A stretch of 64,000 bases of DNA from Nitzschia sp. pyKryTriq1 (Eukaryota; Bacillariophyta; Bacillariophyceae; Bacillariales; Bacillariaceae), in NCBI GenBank assembly GCA_956465555.1, contig OY101116.1, positions 4,030,001 to 4,094,000 of the forward strand. Reading direction: 5' to 3'. The translations under genes and the position numbers were made by a program. Below, piece after piece: positions 1 through 10,619 of the stretch (position 1 is its first letter; each line of letters starts with the position of its first letter). Under the pieces are notes generated by a model, which did not search any database, was not told the origin of the DNA, and worked only from the letters and a program-made list of their open reading frames with translations.

Positions 1-758
1 GCACTTAGCTTTTGCGAGCTATTCTACTTCTAGCTACTAGTAGATAATAGCTACTACTAGCTAGCTATAGCAGCCTTCTTTGAAGTTTGCACGGCCGAGT
101 AATCTCCTGCCTTTCTTCCTTTCTATTCGTTTCTATTCTATTCTTTCATGCATCCGTCCACGAAGTGTCTAATACTGTGCTGTGTAATGATAAGGATGCG
201 TTCCGGTCTTATGGTACGATATATAATATGAGGGAGGAATCGAAGGATGAATGAATGATGCGATGAAAGACGCATATCATGCGAAAGATGAAAATAATAG
301 AAATAATACAATAAGCAACAAGCTAATAAGGGCGCAAAATAACAGCGGAGGGAAGAGTCGAGGGGGAGGGGGCAAAAAAGACATGCCAAAAAAGGGGGGG
401 GGGAAGGAAATCGGAATGGATGATTAGCAGTCGAATAGATCAATCATCTACCTTCGTCCGTCCGCCAGACCTTTCGCGCGAGCGCGGACGTCATCCAGGC
501 AGGCGGGAAAGCGAACATATAATTATTTTATTCGGTTCTGAACATGGACGAAATATTCCTCGCGCCGGCTGAGCCACCATCCATCGCTCATCCGTCCAGC
601 ACATCTCCTCTCGCTCTTCGCATCCATCGCGATGCGATGCCATTTTGCAAACCACGCTTCACTCCTCATTCGCATTCATCTCCTATAGTACTCATACCAG
701 TACGAAGCTCTCATAGAATAGGAGAGATACAGGCGTAAAAGAAAATAAATACCATACT
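1..758. other. Gene-free flank
   Basis: No convincing gene is seen. Open frames here are short and their translations are compositionally random. The stretch begins with CTAG/TACTAG-rich short palindromes, which are typical of intergenic DNA throughout this window. Confidence 0.6.
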
Positions 759-779
759 ATGTACGCGAAAACAAACATC

Positions 780-1073
780 ATGAGTTCAGTCGATGATGAT
801 TATGATGATGATGATTATTATGATGCTATTATTTTGGAGGAAGACAGATGGGATGGTGAGGAACATCCTCATCACAACAATAACAAAAACAATAGAAGAG
901 GATGCTCGTCCTGGGACGACGACGAGGAGCAGCAGCAGCAGGAGGAAGAAGCCGAATGGCGTCGCATCGAACAAAACAAACGAACTTGTCTCATGCGTAG
1001 AACATGCGTGATTGCCGTCTTGATTGTCTACGTCTTTTTAATTCTCCATTGGCGACTGCTGGTGACTCATTGA
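780..1073 (+). CDS. Possible small tail-anchored acidic protein
   Basis: A 97-codon frame starts at the ATG at 780 (an upstream in-frame ATG lies at 759). The N-terminal half is acidic and Asp/Tyr-rich, followed by Asn, Asp and Gln/Glu runs. A basic patch (KRTCLMRRTC) then leads into one hydrophobic segment of about 18 residues (VIAVLIVYVFLIL) close to the C-terminus. That layout fits a tail-anchored membrane protein. No family is recognised. Much of the frame lies in triplet repeats, where long open frames arise by chance, so it may be spurious. Confidence 0.28.
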   Translation: MSSVDDDYDDDDYYDAIILEEDRWDGEEHPHHNNNKNNRRGCSSWDDDEEQQQQEEEAEWRRIEQNKRTCLMRRTCVIAVLIVYVFLILHWRLLVTH

Positions 1074-1462
1074 TGAAAGTGATGGATGCTGGTGGCGGTC
1101 GCTGGACGATTGTTGATTCAAAATAATTTGTTTTGAACAAGACGAAACAGCAAGCAAGCACGCAGCCACCACTTCTTGTTCATGATGTGGTTGGCTTGTT
1201 GGGCGGTGGTTTTGTGTTGATATTTTCTTCTACTAAGTCTACAGTAGAAGAATGTAAGAATTCCTCGTGAAACAAGTCGAAGATCTCGCAGGAGGTGGTG
1301 GGGTGGACACCGACAACTGGCCAAGAAGAAGGCGCCATCATGCTGATATCATGAGGAGCTCCTTGCCTTTTGGCTCTTCCCGCTGAAAAAGAAAAAGCAG
1401 ACAGTCAGACAGTCGTCAGAGCGACGACTAAGCTATTATTTCGCGTCCAGTACGAGAAATGA

Positions 1463-1709
1463 TTAGTTCTGCGGACGAAAATTAACGTTCCCAGGGGCTT
1501 CTTCCTCGTCACACAATCCAACCAACCAACCAAAGCATGCGATGTCATCGTGTAGGTACTTTGCAGCTTCGTTGACGAAAGTGCTCTTGACCATGGTGCA
1601 GTATTGAGTTTGGAACACAAAGTAGAACCACTTGGCTGGTGGCGTGGATCTATCGGAGGATAAGTCGAAGACGACGTCAGCCGGTCTATCATGAGCGAGA
1701 AACAACCAC
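1463..1709 (-). other. Possible unassigned coding exon
   Basis: Minus-strand frame open from about 1709 (after a TAG that could be a splice acceptor) to a TAA at 1463. It lacks low complexity and reads like real protein (AKWFYFVFQTQYC, KYLHDDIACFGW). It has no upstream ATG of its own in this frame. A TTTTTCTTTTTCAG acceptor-like site lies downstream on the same strand near 1385. It could be a 3' exon of the DUF4239 gene that ends at 1920, or part of a separate short gene. No family is recognised. Confidence 0.25.
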
Positions 1710-1716
1710 TTCTATC

Positions 1717-1749
<33 letters not shown>

Positions 1750-1919
1750 TACTCTAGAGTACTACAAAATAGTAGAGAGCGAACGCTCGACTACTAGTAG
1801 TAGAAAAGAAGTGACCAGTCAGTCAGTCAGTCAGTCGCTGGCTTCCATTATTTTATTTGTAGTATATAGTGCCGCCACCGTTCTTCTTGCTGTTATTATT
1901 GTTATTGTTATTGTAGTTG

Positions 1920-3669
1920 TTATTGTTGATGACGACGACGACGACTTTTCACCCATTGAATGATACGACGAATAGGAATGGAGATATCCGCACCTTGCTG
2001 TTGGATGATGTTCTGATTCACCGCCATTAGTTCCTGTTCCTTTTCGTCCATACAGACTGGTACTTGCGCGTTGGCACTGGTAATGCTTCGATCCGCCTGT
2101 TTCATAAACTCGGCATCAATTGTAGTCGTAGTAGTAGTAGTAGCAGCAGCAGCAGTGCCCGAAGAAGAAGAAGAAGAAGAAGTGCCACTAGGATACACTC
2201 CGGCCATGGTACTGATGTTCTTTCCATCCAGCCTGGCTTGCAATTCATCCTCGAGTCCTCGGACCATGATCTTCAATACATTATCGACATTGTAGGCTCC
2301 CCCGGCGGGGCGCCACAATTCTCCCACAACCTAGAATAAGTAGTGACAGTGAAAGTGAAAGTAAAAGTAAAAGTGCAATAGGGTCAACGAGAACGAGAAC
2401 GGTCAGTCAGTCAGTCAGTCAGTCAGTCAGAGAGAATGGCTGGAAAAGTGAACCAACCAGCACAAATCCAGTGCTATTACGTACCCTCAATGTCATGACA
2501 ATTCCAGTCGTCATGACTCCGAACAAACATCCTTCAATCGTCAAGATATTGTATCCTCCAATCGTTTGGGTCCCGGCTCCCAACAAGGGAAAGCTACTCA
2601 ATTCCAGTGCGGCCAAGAACCACAGGAGCAACATGTGGACTTGGGGCAATTTTCGTTGCAGGGCTCCCAATCGCTGCGCCCGCGCTTGTCGCAAACTCTT
2701 GACCGTTTCATAGACAGTACTGGGCACACCGACGCTGGTCAAGTACATGATCGTTTCCAATGGATCATCAATCGGTCGGGCGCTCAACAAGACGGCCGGA
2801 TCGGCTTGTAATTTCTTCAAATCTTGCGTGACATATTTTTGAATACTTCCCAATACCTTGGGATACATACTCCGTCCTTGACATACCAATGCGACCTGTT
2901 CGAGTAACGATTTGGCTTCGGTCACTTCATTAAACAAGGCATAGTAGACCATTTCTTGTTGCTGATACATGAAATAGTACGTTTGTCCGACCAAAATACT
3001 AAAGAGCAAGCCTGCCACGGTCAAGAAATTTTGGACAAATTGACTGGAATCCGTCGACAGTACCGTCAAGGTTCCTGCATTTTGGGTCATGACCGAAGCC
3101 AATCCCAAACTCATGGCCGGAAAGGCCAAAAAGGACAAGAATCCGACCAGTGCCGCAGGCAATCCGACTCGGACCAAAGTCAGAGCATTCAACCCCGCTT
3201 CGCTGCTGGCATTGAAATCGACGCCATACTTTTTGGCAATTTTCGAAGCAGCGACAGTCGACAAGGCCATGGAAATGCGTTCCCAAAAGGAAATCTTGCC
3301 ATCGCCATTTTTATCCGCACTGCTCCTCTCCAAAGATGATGATGATGATGATGAAGATGAATCATCATGATTGGAACGAAGTGTCGTCAAGGATTGAGAG
3401 GAATGCCGTTTGTTGTTGTTGTTGTGGTGGTGGTGGTGGTGGCGGTTACTACTTCTAGCAGTAGTCGGAAAGGGAGTTGCTGCTGAAGGCGCCACTGCCA
3501 CTGATGAGGATTTCCAAAGGAGGGCATTGCTGCTAATACTACTAACTGTATTCCCGGTACGTCCTCCTAATGGCGGTCCTTGTTGTGCAACAAAGGCCGT
3601 TGTCGGAGCCAGGAGCACAAAGTATGATGCCAATAGAAGTAGTAGTGGCGAAATACTAAACGACTTCAT
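1920..3669 (-). CDS. Plastid-targeted DUF4239 (bestrophin-like) membrane protein
   Basis: Two exons, 3669-2485 and 2330-1920, joined in phase 0 (donor AGG/GTACGT, acceptor TTCTAG), giving about 531 residues. The start at 3669 is chosen over an upstream ATG at 3732 because it places a signal peptide first: a hydrophobic run, then TTAF, an ASAFAP-like cleavage motif, then a Ser/His/Asn-rich transit-like stretch. This predicts plastid import. Four hydrophobic helices follow, two before and two after a soluble loop, as in DUF4239 proteins, which are distantly related to bestrophin anion channels. Exon 2 holds the conserved-looking ELWRPAGGAYNVDNVL segment. Around residues 118-129 a canonical EF-hand loop (DKNGDGKISFWE) sits between the transit region and the first helix. 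The role as a thylakoid or envelope channel is inference. The 3' end is uncertain: the Arg/His/Gln tail runs into a triplet repeat and another exon may follow near 1709. Confidence 0.82.
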
Positions 3670-4432
3670 GGAAAGGACAGGATAAGGGGATCGTATCGTA
3701 TCGTATCGTAGCGAAAGTAACAAACTTGGCACTAACTATATCGCGGGTAATAATACCGCAGGTCATTATTATGCAACAAATGAGTCCGCGGATACCTTGA
3801 GCGAAAGGACGACGTCTCGCCATGGTCGCGATCATCATCGCATCATATCGGCGCAGGCATCATATCGCGGTACAGCATCATCCGTTGTTTGGATGACGTT
3901 TGTCGATAGATTTTTTGGGGGGGATCGGATGCGTCTGTGGGGTGTCCGTTTTGGGTTCGAAGGGAAGGGGTCAATTTCGTGGATGACGTGGACTGCTGAC
4001 GACGACACCAGTCGGTCTATGTACTGCGTACCGGTAGGTCGCACGAATCATCGCCGCCGCGCCGCTCGCTCGCTCTAAATTTCAAAAAAGCATCATGCAC
4101 ATCGTCCCACGCACTCGCGTACGAGTACGTACTGTACAGGTACGGTACGGTCGTACACGTCTTCTTACAGTAGTCATCATACTTTATAGTCCGCAAAAAA
4201 TGACACAAACATCATCTCTCTCAATCATCATCATTGCGTTTTTGTTGTACTGTACCGATACTTGTATGTACCGATATTCATACTACCAGGTACATACATA
4301 ATACTGTAATACAGTAATAGAGCGATTCTTCTCCAGCTGTGCCGCTTTTTGTCTGGGTATATACAGTAATAAATTGTTTGATTGTTTGATTGAGTGAAAC
4401 GAAACGAAACGAAACGAAACAAATTAATATAA
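3670..4432. other. Intergenic region between divergent genes
   Basis: Shared upstream region of the DUF4239 gene (minus) and the flavin-reductase-like gene (plus). It holds a short ATCGT tandem repeat (about 3691-3710) and a GAAAC tandem repeat (about 4396-4420) directly before the plus-strand start. Open frames here look like chance. Confidence 0.5.
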
Positions 4433-5494
4433 ATGGTCTCGGCTAATACTAATCCTAATCCTAATACTGCCGGAGAAGCAAGTATGCAAGCCTACTGGGA
4501 AAGCATCATGGGATCTGTCACCGCCAGAGACGGAGGAGAATCGTCGTCGTCCTCTTCTTCTTCTTCTGGTGCCGCCATGACGATGATCATGATCGATTTG
4601 GCTACCGCGGTCGCCATGGGAATGGCTGGGCTTGGAATCGGCTGGATTGCCGGTTTTGCTTGGGGTCGGCGGAGTAATAATAAACAATCCAAGTCGCTCT
4701 TGGCGTCACGCCCTCCGTATACACCGGGCCAAACTCCGCCTCCTCCTCCTCCATCATCACTACTCCCTTCCTCCTTTGGAAAAAAGGTCCATACCTTTGA
4801 TCCATCCAAATTATCGTCGGCCTACAATCTCATGATTTCGACCATTACTCCCCGTCCCATTGCGTTAGTGGCCACTACTCATCCTACGACTGGTATCGAT
4901 AACCTCGCTCCCTTTTCCTATTTTGGTTGTGTCGGTCATGATCCACCCATGATTGCCATTGGATTTTGTCGCCATCGGAATGGCCAGCTCAAAGATTCGA
5001 TTGCCAATATCTTGACGGCCCAAGAATTCACTGTGCAAATTGTGAGTGAATGGTATTTAGATGCCGCCAATCATTCGTGTGGGGCCTTTCCTCCCGAAAC
5101 GGATGAATTTGTCGAATCGGGCCTTTCCAAAATCCAGCCGTTTTCGTCAGAGAATGATGATGTGGTGGCGGCGCCCCGAGTCGCTCAAGCGGGGGTGGTC
5201 TATGAATGTCAATTGGTCCACGTCCAACCCATGAAGAGTCCTACGACGGGCCAACCAACCACGGAAATTATTTTGGCCAAGGTGGTGCGGATCCATGTCG
5301 ATGACACATTGTTGGTAAAAGACATTATCCACAACAAAAAAATGGACGACGACGACGACGATGGTTATTCTTATTCGTTTGATCCATTAAGACCGGTGGT
5401 CGATACGACCAAACTTCGGCCATTGGGACGACTGGGAGGGAATCTATATACGACATTGGGAGAAATTATCGATATTCCTAGACCGACCGTATAA
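4433..5494 (+). CDS. Flavin-reductase-like (FMN-binding split-barrel) protein
   Basis: Single exon, 353 residues. Residues about 45-75 contain a hydrophobic segment (ATAVAMGMAGLGIGWIAGFAWG) that could anchor the protein. A proline-rich linker follows. From about residue 120 the sequence matches the flavin reductase-like domain family: NLMISTITPRPIALVAT, then NLAPFSYFGCVGHDPPMIAIGF, a KDS..NI segment, and the C-terminal RPLGRLGGNLYTTLGE. Members bind FMN and are oxidoreductases or flavin carriers. The substrate cannot be inferred. Family members are often 200-230 residues, so the extra length is the N-terminal anchor and Pro linker. An Asp run (DDDDDD) lies in a loop near residue 305. The start follows a short A-rich leader with an upstream GAAAC repeat. 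Confidence 0.85.
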   Translation: MVSANTNPNPNTAGEASMQAYWESIMGSVTARDGGESSSSSSSSSGAAMTMIMIDLATAVAMGMAGLGIGWIAGFAWGRRSNNKQSKSLLASRPPYTPGQTPPPPPPSSLLPSSFGKKVHTFDPSKLSSAYNLMISTITPRPIALVATTHPTTGIDNLAPFSYFGCVGHDPPMIAIGFCRHRNGQLKDSIANILTAQEFTVQIVSEWYLDAANHSCGAFPPETDEFVESGLSKIQPFSSENDDVVAAPRVAQAGVVYECQLVHVQPMKSPTTGQPTTEIILAKVVRIHVDDTLLVKDIIHNKKMDDDDDDGYSYSFDPLRPVVDTTKLRPLGRLGGNLYTTLGEIIDIPRPTV

Positions 5495-5907
5495 CAATAA
5501 CAATAATAATAATAATAATAGTACTGTATATGTACTAGTTGGGGTTGGAAGTGATACGAATGAACGAAGAAGTACAGTACAGTGCGAGTAGACTACATTA
5601 TTAGCCAGAATATATTATAATAATAAGAATATACGAATATAATAGCAGTATTATTCCAATAGGAGGAGTTGTTGGATGATGATTCGTTGACGTGCTCTAC
5701 TAGCTATGTAGTCACATACCAGCTCTCTACTACAGGGAGTAAGTAGACTACACATAAATACGTATTACAAATAATTGGTACACATGGATTGGAACATCAT
5801 TCTATTATTATTTCGGGCTAATTTTTAAAATCAAGTATTCAATCAAAAAGTACTGGTAGTAGTAGTAGTATAGTCAGTAAGTACTAGCTAGCTAGTGTGC
5901 ATGACTA
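5495..5907. other. Intergenic region between convergent genes
   Basis: Between two convergent gene ends. AT-rich with AAT and TAG repeats and CTAGCTAG palindromes. No gene is seen. Confidence 0.6.
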
Positions 5908-7725
5908 TCATCTTCCATTGCCCCCGCTGCCATTGCTGCTAGTAGGCAATAGCAGCAGCAATACTAGTACTGCTGCTCCAGCAACCACTCCCGTTACGGA
6001 CGCTCCCAAGATGGCCGAAGGAACATGAACTTGTTGGATGAAGTCTTCCGTTTGGGCCTTGGTTTGTTGATACAAGGACAATGATTCTTTCTTGGTAGAC
6101 TGATAGAGCGCTTTGGTGTTTTGGATACTGGCTAGCACCAGCTCGGAAGATGTGATGGATTTGACCCATTTGGTTTCTTGGAGCTTTACCAGCCATTCTG
6201 GAAGGGGCTTGCTGATGCTGCTGATGCTGCTGCTGCTGCTCCTGTTGCTGGGTGATGATGTCGAGGATGATGACGATTCTTCTCGCTTGTCGGCAGCGAC
6301 AGTTGTATTAGCAGCAGCAGCAGCAGCAGCAGTAGTCGAGGAATCTTGGACGTCGTCTTTGTCATCCAAAGCACTACTACTCGCGGTGGTTGTTTTCGTA
6401 GTCGTACTCGTTGCTGGCGTTGCTGTAGTAGCTGTCGTTGCCTTTTCTGCCGCAAAGGCTTGCCGTTCGGCCACCATGGAATCTTTAAAGGCTTCTTGAG
6501 ATGCCACATTTTCCTTGACCAAATATTCCAAATGCTTTAATTTTCGTGCTTCTCGTTGATAATGAAAGAATTGCGATGCCAAAAAGACACACGAGTTCAA
6601 CATGATCAATGCCCATGTCCCATACGTTCCCAATACTCGCCATTGATCTTGCCAAATTTGTTCTTCGTGATATCGTTTCCTCATGGCATTCATATATTCC
6701 AATTGACAATGGCTCAAGTTTTGTTCCGATGCCGTCAATTCCTTGCGTGCCATTTCCATGGCCGTTCGTGTTTCGACTTCTTTTCCAATCAAGTTGGCAA
6801 ATTGTTGCGCATCGGCCGACGTCCAGGAATCTCGTCGTTGCATTAATTGTAAATGTTGTCCATTGGTACGTTCCCACAAGAGCATCGTTTCATCCAACGT
6901 CCGACGAGCATGAGTGACACGGACACTGGCCGCATCAAAGGCATGCGATTTGTGCGATACGTCTTCTTTCAAGGCCAACACTTCGGCGGTCCCACTTTGT
7001 TTCTTCCATACTTCCAATGCATCGTCCATCCAAGACGGTAAAAAAGAGGATGATGAGGATGATGATGATGATGAGGAGGAGGATGGCGGTGAAGTATCCG
7101 ATAATGTAGACGTTTTGGAAACGTTGGTGGTGGTGGTGATGACAGTCGGCGTATCTTCTTTATTATTGGATACAGGAGGAGGGGAGGAGGAGGCGGTGGT
7201 GCTGGTGCTGGTGCTAGGGCTAGTGGCAGTGTCTCTGGATGTCGTGGCAGCATGCATTTTCAACATTTCATCTTGTTTCACAATATCCTCGAATTCTGCT
7301 GCTGCTGCGGTTGGTGTTGGTGTTGCTGTTGCTGTCTTTTCTCCTTTGATCACCGCTTCGTTATCACTCAGGGAGGGAGACGCGGACGATGCCGATGAAG
7401 ACGACGAAGGAGTAGTAGTAGTAGGAGGAGGAGGCTTGTTGTTGGTGGTCATCAAGGATCGTACGGGTATTACTTGACGATCCATCGTTCGACGGCCAAC
7501 ATTACTACTACCGCCGACCCAAAAAGAATGCCTTAAAGCTGATGTTGTTGCTGATGCTGCTGACGCTGTTGAATGATGTGCATGTTGTTGGTTCTCGCCC
7601 AGAATAATCATCATATGATTCGTCATCGTCGTCGTCGTCATGCTAGCATTCTTCCTCACCAACATTGTTAGGCGATGCTGATGCTGATGAGGAGGAGACG
7701 CAAAGGCTCGTCGTAGCAGCGACAT
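5908..7725 (-). CDS. She9/Mdm33-like mitochondrial inner-membrane protein
   Basis: Single exon, 605 residues. The N-terminus (MSLLRRAFASPP, Arg/Ser-rich, no acids) looks like a mitochondrial presequence. After about 220 residues of Thr/Ser low complexity, a conserved core begins (FLPSWMDDALEVWKKQSG) and runs through a long coiled coil to RYHEEQIWQDQWRVLGTYGTWALIMLN. This is the hallmark segment of the She9/Mdm33 family, which shapes the mitochondrial inner membrane in yeast. The first membrane helix is at about 366-390. A second Ser/Ala/Thr-rich spacer is followed by a C-terminal helix (about 575-593) and a Gly/Ser tail. Two helices flanking coiled coils agree with the family, but the homopolymer spacers make it longer than usual. 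Function in fission or cristae shaping is inferred from yeast. Confidence 0.85.
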   Translation of the reverse strand: MSLLRRAFASPPHQHQHRLTMLVRKNASMTTTTMTNHMMIILGENQQHAHHSTASAASATTSALRHSFWVGGSSNVGRRTMDRQVIPVRSLMTTNNKPPPPTTTTPSSSSSASSASPSLSDNEAVIKGEKTATATPTPTAAAAEFEDIVKQDEMLKMHAATTSRDTATSPSTSTSTTASSSPPPVSNNKEDTPTVITTTTNVSKTSTLSDTSPPSSSSSSSSSSSSSFLPSWMDDALEVWKKQSGTAEVLALKEDVSHKSHAFDAASVRVTHARRTLDETMLLWERTNGQHLQLMQRRDSWTSADAQQFANLIGKEVETRTAMEMARKELTASEQNLSHCQLEYMNAMRKRYHEEQIWQDQWRVLGTYGTWALIMLNSCVFLASQFFHYQREARKLKHLEYLVKENVASQEAFKDSMVAERQAFAAEKATTATTATPATSTTTKTTTASSSALDDKDDVQDSSTTAAAAAAANTTVAADKREESSSSSTSSPSNRSSSSSISSISKPLPEWLVKLQETKWVKSITSSELVLASIQNTKALYQSTKKESLSLYQQTKAQTEDFIQQVHVPSAILGASVTGVVAGAAVLVLLLLLPTSSNGSGGNGR

Positions 7726-8543
7726 TTATTGTTCGTACAAAGTTTGTAATGTTCTTATCCGTATATATATTCCAGATACGAATCGACCAGAAAGCAAGAA
7801 TGTGGAGGAGGCGAGGAGGAGGAGGTGCAAGATTATATATGCTATGATATGATATGCGCATAAAATAGTAATTCCAATGACGGCGGCGCCGATAGATTTT
7901 TTTTTGGCGTGGTCGTTATTATTATTTATTAGCGACACCTTTTCGTACTAGTAGACTGTAGACCTACACACTAAAATTTTCTCGCGGGAACCAAACACTC
8001 CCGACTGAAAGGATCGGTTGGGTCGAACAAGCGTACGTACGTACTGCGTACGACATACAGTATCATCATCACCACCACTCATCTCATGTTGTTACGTTGT
8101 TACACGCGTAATGCATTCCCGCAGGCGAAATCCGAACCGAACATCGCGATCGGCATCTCGCATCGGTGATGTCTCTTTGCGCCGCCGGCGCGTGATCGCG
8201 GGCCGCAAACAGAACAGAACAGAACAAACAAGCACCTTCTTTTTATCTCTATGCGCTGCTGCTTCTCGCACCCGCCGCAACGCACCGATGATAGATGCAC
8301 ACATGCTGGTCGGCAAAGATATTACCCGCCCGTACTACTACGGTAATACTGTCGCTCTATCTTCACAACAAGAACAAGTCTACTCTACTACTACTACTAG
8401 AGTAGTAGTTGTAGCTGCTCTATCTATCGACTAGCTACTAGTAGACAACTATTGGTCTGACTGAACGGAACAGAACTGAACGGACCAAGCAATAGTATCG
8501 AATATACTGCTGTCGGCGTTCCTACATCAAGAAAAGACTCCTC
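7726..8543. other. Shared upstream region of two divergent genes
   Basis: Lies between the She9-like gene (minus) and the 2OG oxygenase gene (plus). It holds GTACGTAC and CTACTAGTAG palindromes. No gene or RNA gene is recognised. Confidence 0.5.
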
Positions 8544-10406
8544 ATGATGATGATGATGATGATGCGTGGTCGCTCTTCGTCTTCTTCTTCGTTTTGCCAT
8601 CTGCCAATGATGATGGTGTTGGTGGCGACGCTCCTTCTCCTTCTCAATGATAATAACCATCACACGGCAACTGCTTTCTCCCTTCTTCCTCTACCATCCC
8701 CAGTGATGGTGGGAACAACAACAACAACAACAACAACTCGAACTAGTACCAGTTCTACTACTTCTTTGTTTGTCAGCGCGGCCAGCAGGGATACTACTAC
8801 TACTACTACTACTACTTCTTCATCATCAGTTGTTACTTCTACTACCGATATTGATGATGATGATTCTTCTTCGTCTTTGTCTTTGTCAAGGATTCTCTCC
8901 CTCTTGGAAAAGCGAATCCAAAATGGTCCTGGATCTCTCTCGGTATTCGAAGTGGAAGAAATGGAGATTCATAGCGATCGAATTATTCAAGAGACGATGA
9001 TGATCCTCGTCCGCAACGAAAAGAAAGCTTTTGCAGCTACTACTGGTACTACTGCTACTGCTGTTGGGGTTGTTCCTCCTCTGGTTCTTCCGGAAGTAGT
9101 CGTATTCAATGATGAAGTAGAAGATGACGACGACGAGGACGAAGCGGCTGTTGTTGCTCTAGTCGAAAAGAAGAAGAAGACGAAGAAGCATGTCATGTCG
9201 GATGCCGATGTATATGATCTTCAAAATGCCGTCCAACGAATGGATGCTGCGGGAGTTGCCACCCTCCTCGAAGCAGGTTTGGAAATGGACGAGGCGACGA
9301 CCAACATGGCCTTTTGGGCGGTCGTCAGTGCTGTTGATCGGGCCGAAGAACAAGACATTCCCCTTTCGGCCGATATCACCAATATGCTCCATCATGTCTT
9401 TGATGCCGACCTTCAACTTCTTTTGCAAAGAGAAAAGCAGAGCACCAATCTGACCTGTATGCAACCCAATCTCGATGATGAACAAGCCTCGGCACGGGCC
9501 ATGAATTATATCTTTGATGATTCCGCCCACAAAGATCTTCCCCTCAAGGAAGGTCGGCGTTGCGAAGATGGACGTTGTTGCGATGCTTGCAGCCGGAATA
9601 TCTTTCCGACCTTTTGCTCTCCTGCCGAATGCAGTACCGATTCCTTTCCAGGATTAACGTCCTTGACCTTTAATAATTTAAAAGAGGTTCCGGCCGCTAC
9701 CATTCTGCAATTCGCCCGGCTGGTGGAACGCGTCCGTCGTACCATTTCTCATGAATATGGCGTACCGCTGTCGTATATTTTGCCCCTCCAGGCCTATTCT
9801 CGCATGTATGTCGCGGGTACTACGCAAAAGGGAGGCGGTGGAGGAGAAGGAGACTTTGTCACCCTCCATACCGATGAAGCGACTCATGCGGGGTATCACT
9901 ATTCCAGCGTGTTGTATCTCAACACACAAGGCGTCGACTTTGAAGGAGGCGACTTTGTCTTTAACGACCCCGCCAAGAACAAAACCGTAGCTGTCAAGAA
10001 GGAAGACGATGGCTTTGGGTACGAAGACCCGGATTGGGAACCCGAATATTCCTCCCTGGCAGAACAAATGCGACGATCCGGACGGGACCTCACTCCCTTT
10101 AGTCCCACCAAGGGTTCGGCCGTGATCTTTTCGTCCGGATGGGAAAATATGCACGAGGTGGAAACGATTACATCGGGTACCCGCTACGTCGTCCCGTGTT
10201 TCTTTACGACTTGTCCCGTCCCTGAAATTGCCTATACCCAAATGGTACAAGGAAAGCCCAAGACGGATGAAGACATTGCCGATGACTGGTTGCATCTCTT
10301 GCTCGCGCATCGGGATGAATCGCCCATGGAAGCGGTAGGGCGTGTCAAGGAGTTGCTCATGAAGTGGCATTACATGTGTACACCCTTGAGTCGGCATAAT
10401 AATTGA
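8544..10406 (+). CDS. Prolyl-hydroxylase-like 2OG-Fe(II) oxygenase
   Basis: Single exon, 620 residues. The catalytic domain fills the C-terminal third. The iron ligands are visible as His442-x-Asp444 (HTDEATHAGYHYSSVLYLN) and His537 (WENMHEV), with Arg547 (GTRYVV) as the 2-oxoglutarate-binding residue. The surrounding pattern, FEGGDFVF and KGSAVIFSSG, resembles the leprecan/prolyl 3-hydroxylase group. A Cys-rich stretch (CEDGRCCDACSRNIFPTFC) precedes the domain. The N-terminus, after a Met repeat, has a hydrophobic helix and TATAFSLLPLPSP, which fits a signal peptide with an ASAFAP-like site, so plastid or ER-derived location is possible. Poly-Thr, Ser and Asp tracts separate it from the domain. 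The substrate is unknown. The exact ATG within the Met run cannot be decided. Confidence 0.85.
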   Translation: MMMMMMMRGRSSSSSSFCHLPMMMVLVATLLLLLNDNNHHTATAFSLLPLPSPVMVGTTTTTTTTRTSTSSTTSLFVSAASRDTTTTTTTTSSSSVVTSTTDIDDDDSSSSLSLSRILSLLEKRIQNGPGSLSVFEVEEMEIHSDRIIQETMMILVRNEKKAFAATTGTTATAVGVVPPLVLPEVVVFNDEVEDDDDEDEAAVVALVEKKKKTKKHVMSDADVYDLQNAVQRMDAAGVATLLEAGLEMDEATTNMAFWAVVSAVDRAEEQDIPLSADITNMLHHVFDADLQLLLQREKQSTNLTCMQPNLDDEQASARAMNYIFDDSAHKDLPLKEGRRCEDGRCCDACSRNIFPTFCSPAECSTDSFPGLTSLTFNNLKEVPAATILQFARLVERVRRTISHEYGVPLSYILPLQAYSRMYVAGTTQKGGGGGEGDFVTLHTDEATHAGYHYSSVLYLNTQGVDFEGGDFVFNDPAKNKTVAVKKEDDGFGYEDPDWEPEYSSLAEQMRRSGRDLTPFSPTKGSAVIFSSGWENMHEVETITSGTRYVVPCFFTTCPVPEIAYTQMVQGKPKTDEDIADDWLHLLLAHRDESPMEAVGRVKELLMKWHYMCTPLSRHNN

Positions 10407-10619
10407 TTCCCCTATGATGTATTTTTTAAATTAACTAAACTACTAAAACTTGTTCGTATTTGTATTCATATTGTTTGGTCTACTGCTGTTGAATATCATC
10501 GGCCATGATCTGTGGAGCGCATGCGACTGGTTTGCAAAGAAGGATCGTTTTCGTATCTTTCTTGCGGTCACCACCACCAGGAGCAGCAACAAAAATAATT
10601 ATGGTCAAGAAGAAGTATT

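Noticed and set aside
7900-7920. Telomere-like or organelle origin of the window
   Set aside because: Introns, plastid-targeting prefixes and gene content point to nuclear DNA; no telomere repeats were seen.
9678-10397. 239-codon frame antisense to the oxygenase
   Set aside because: Shadow of the catalytic domain, whose iron ligands are on the plus strand.
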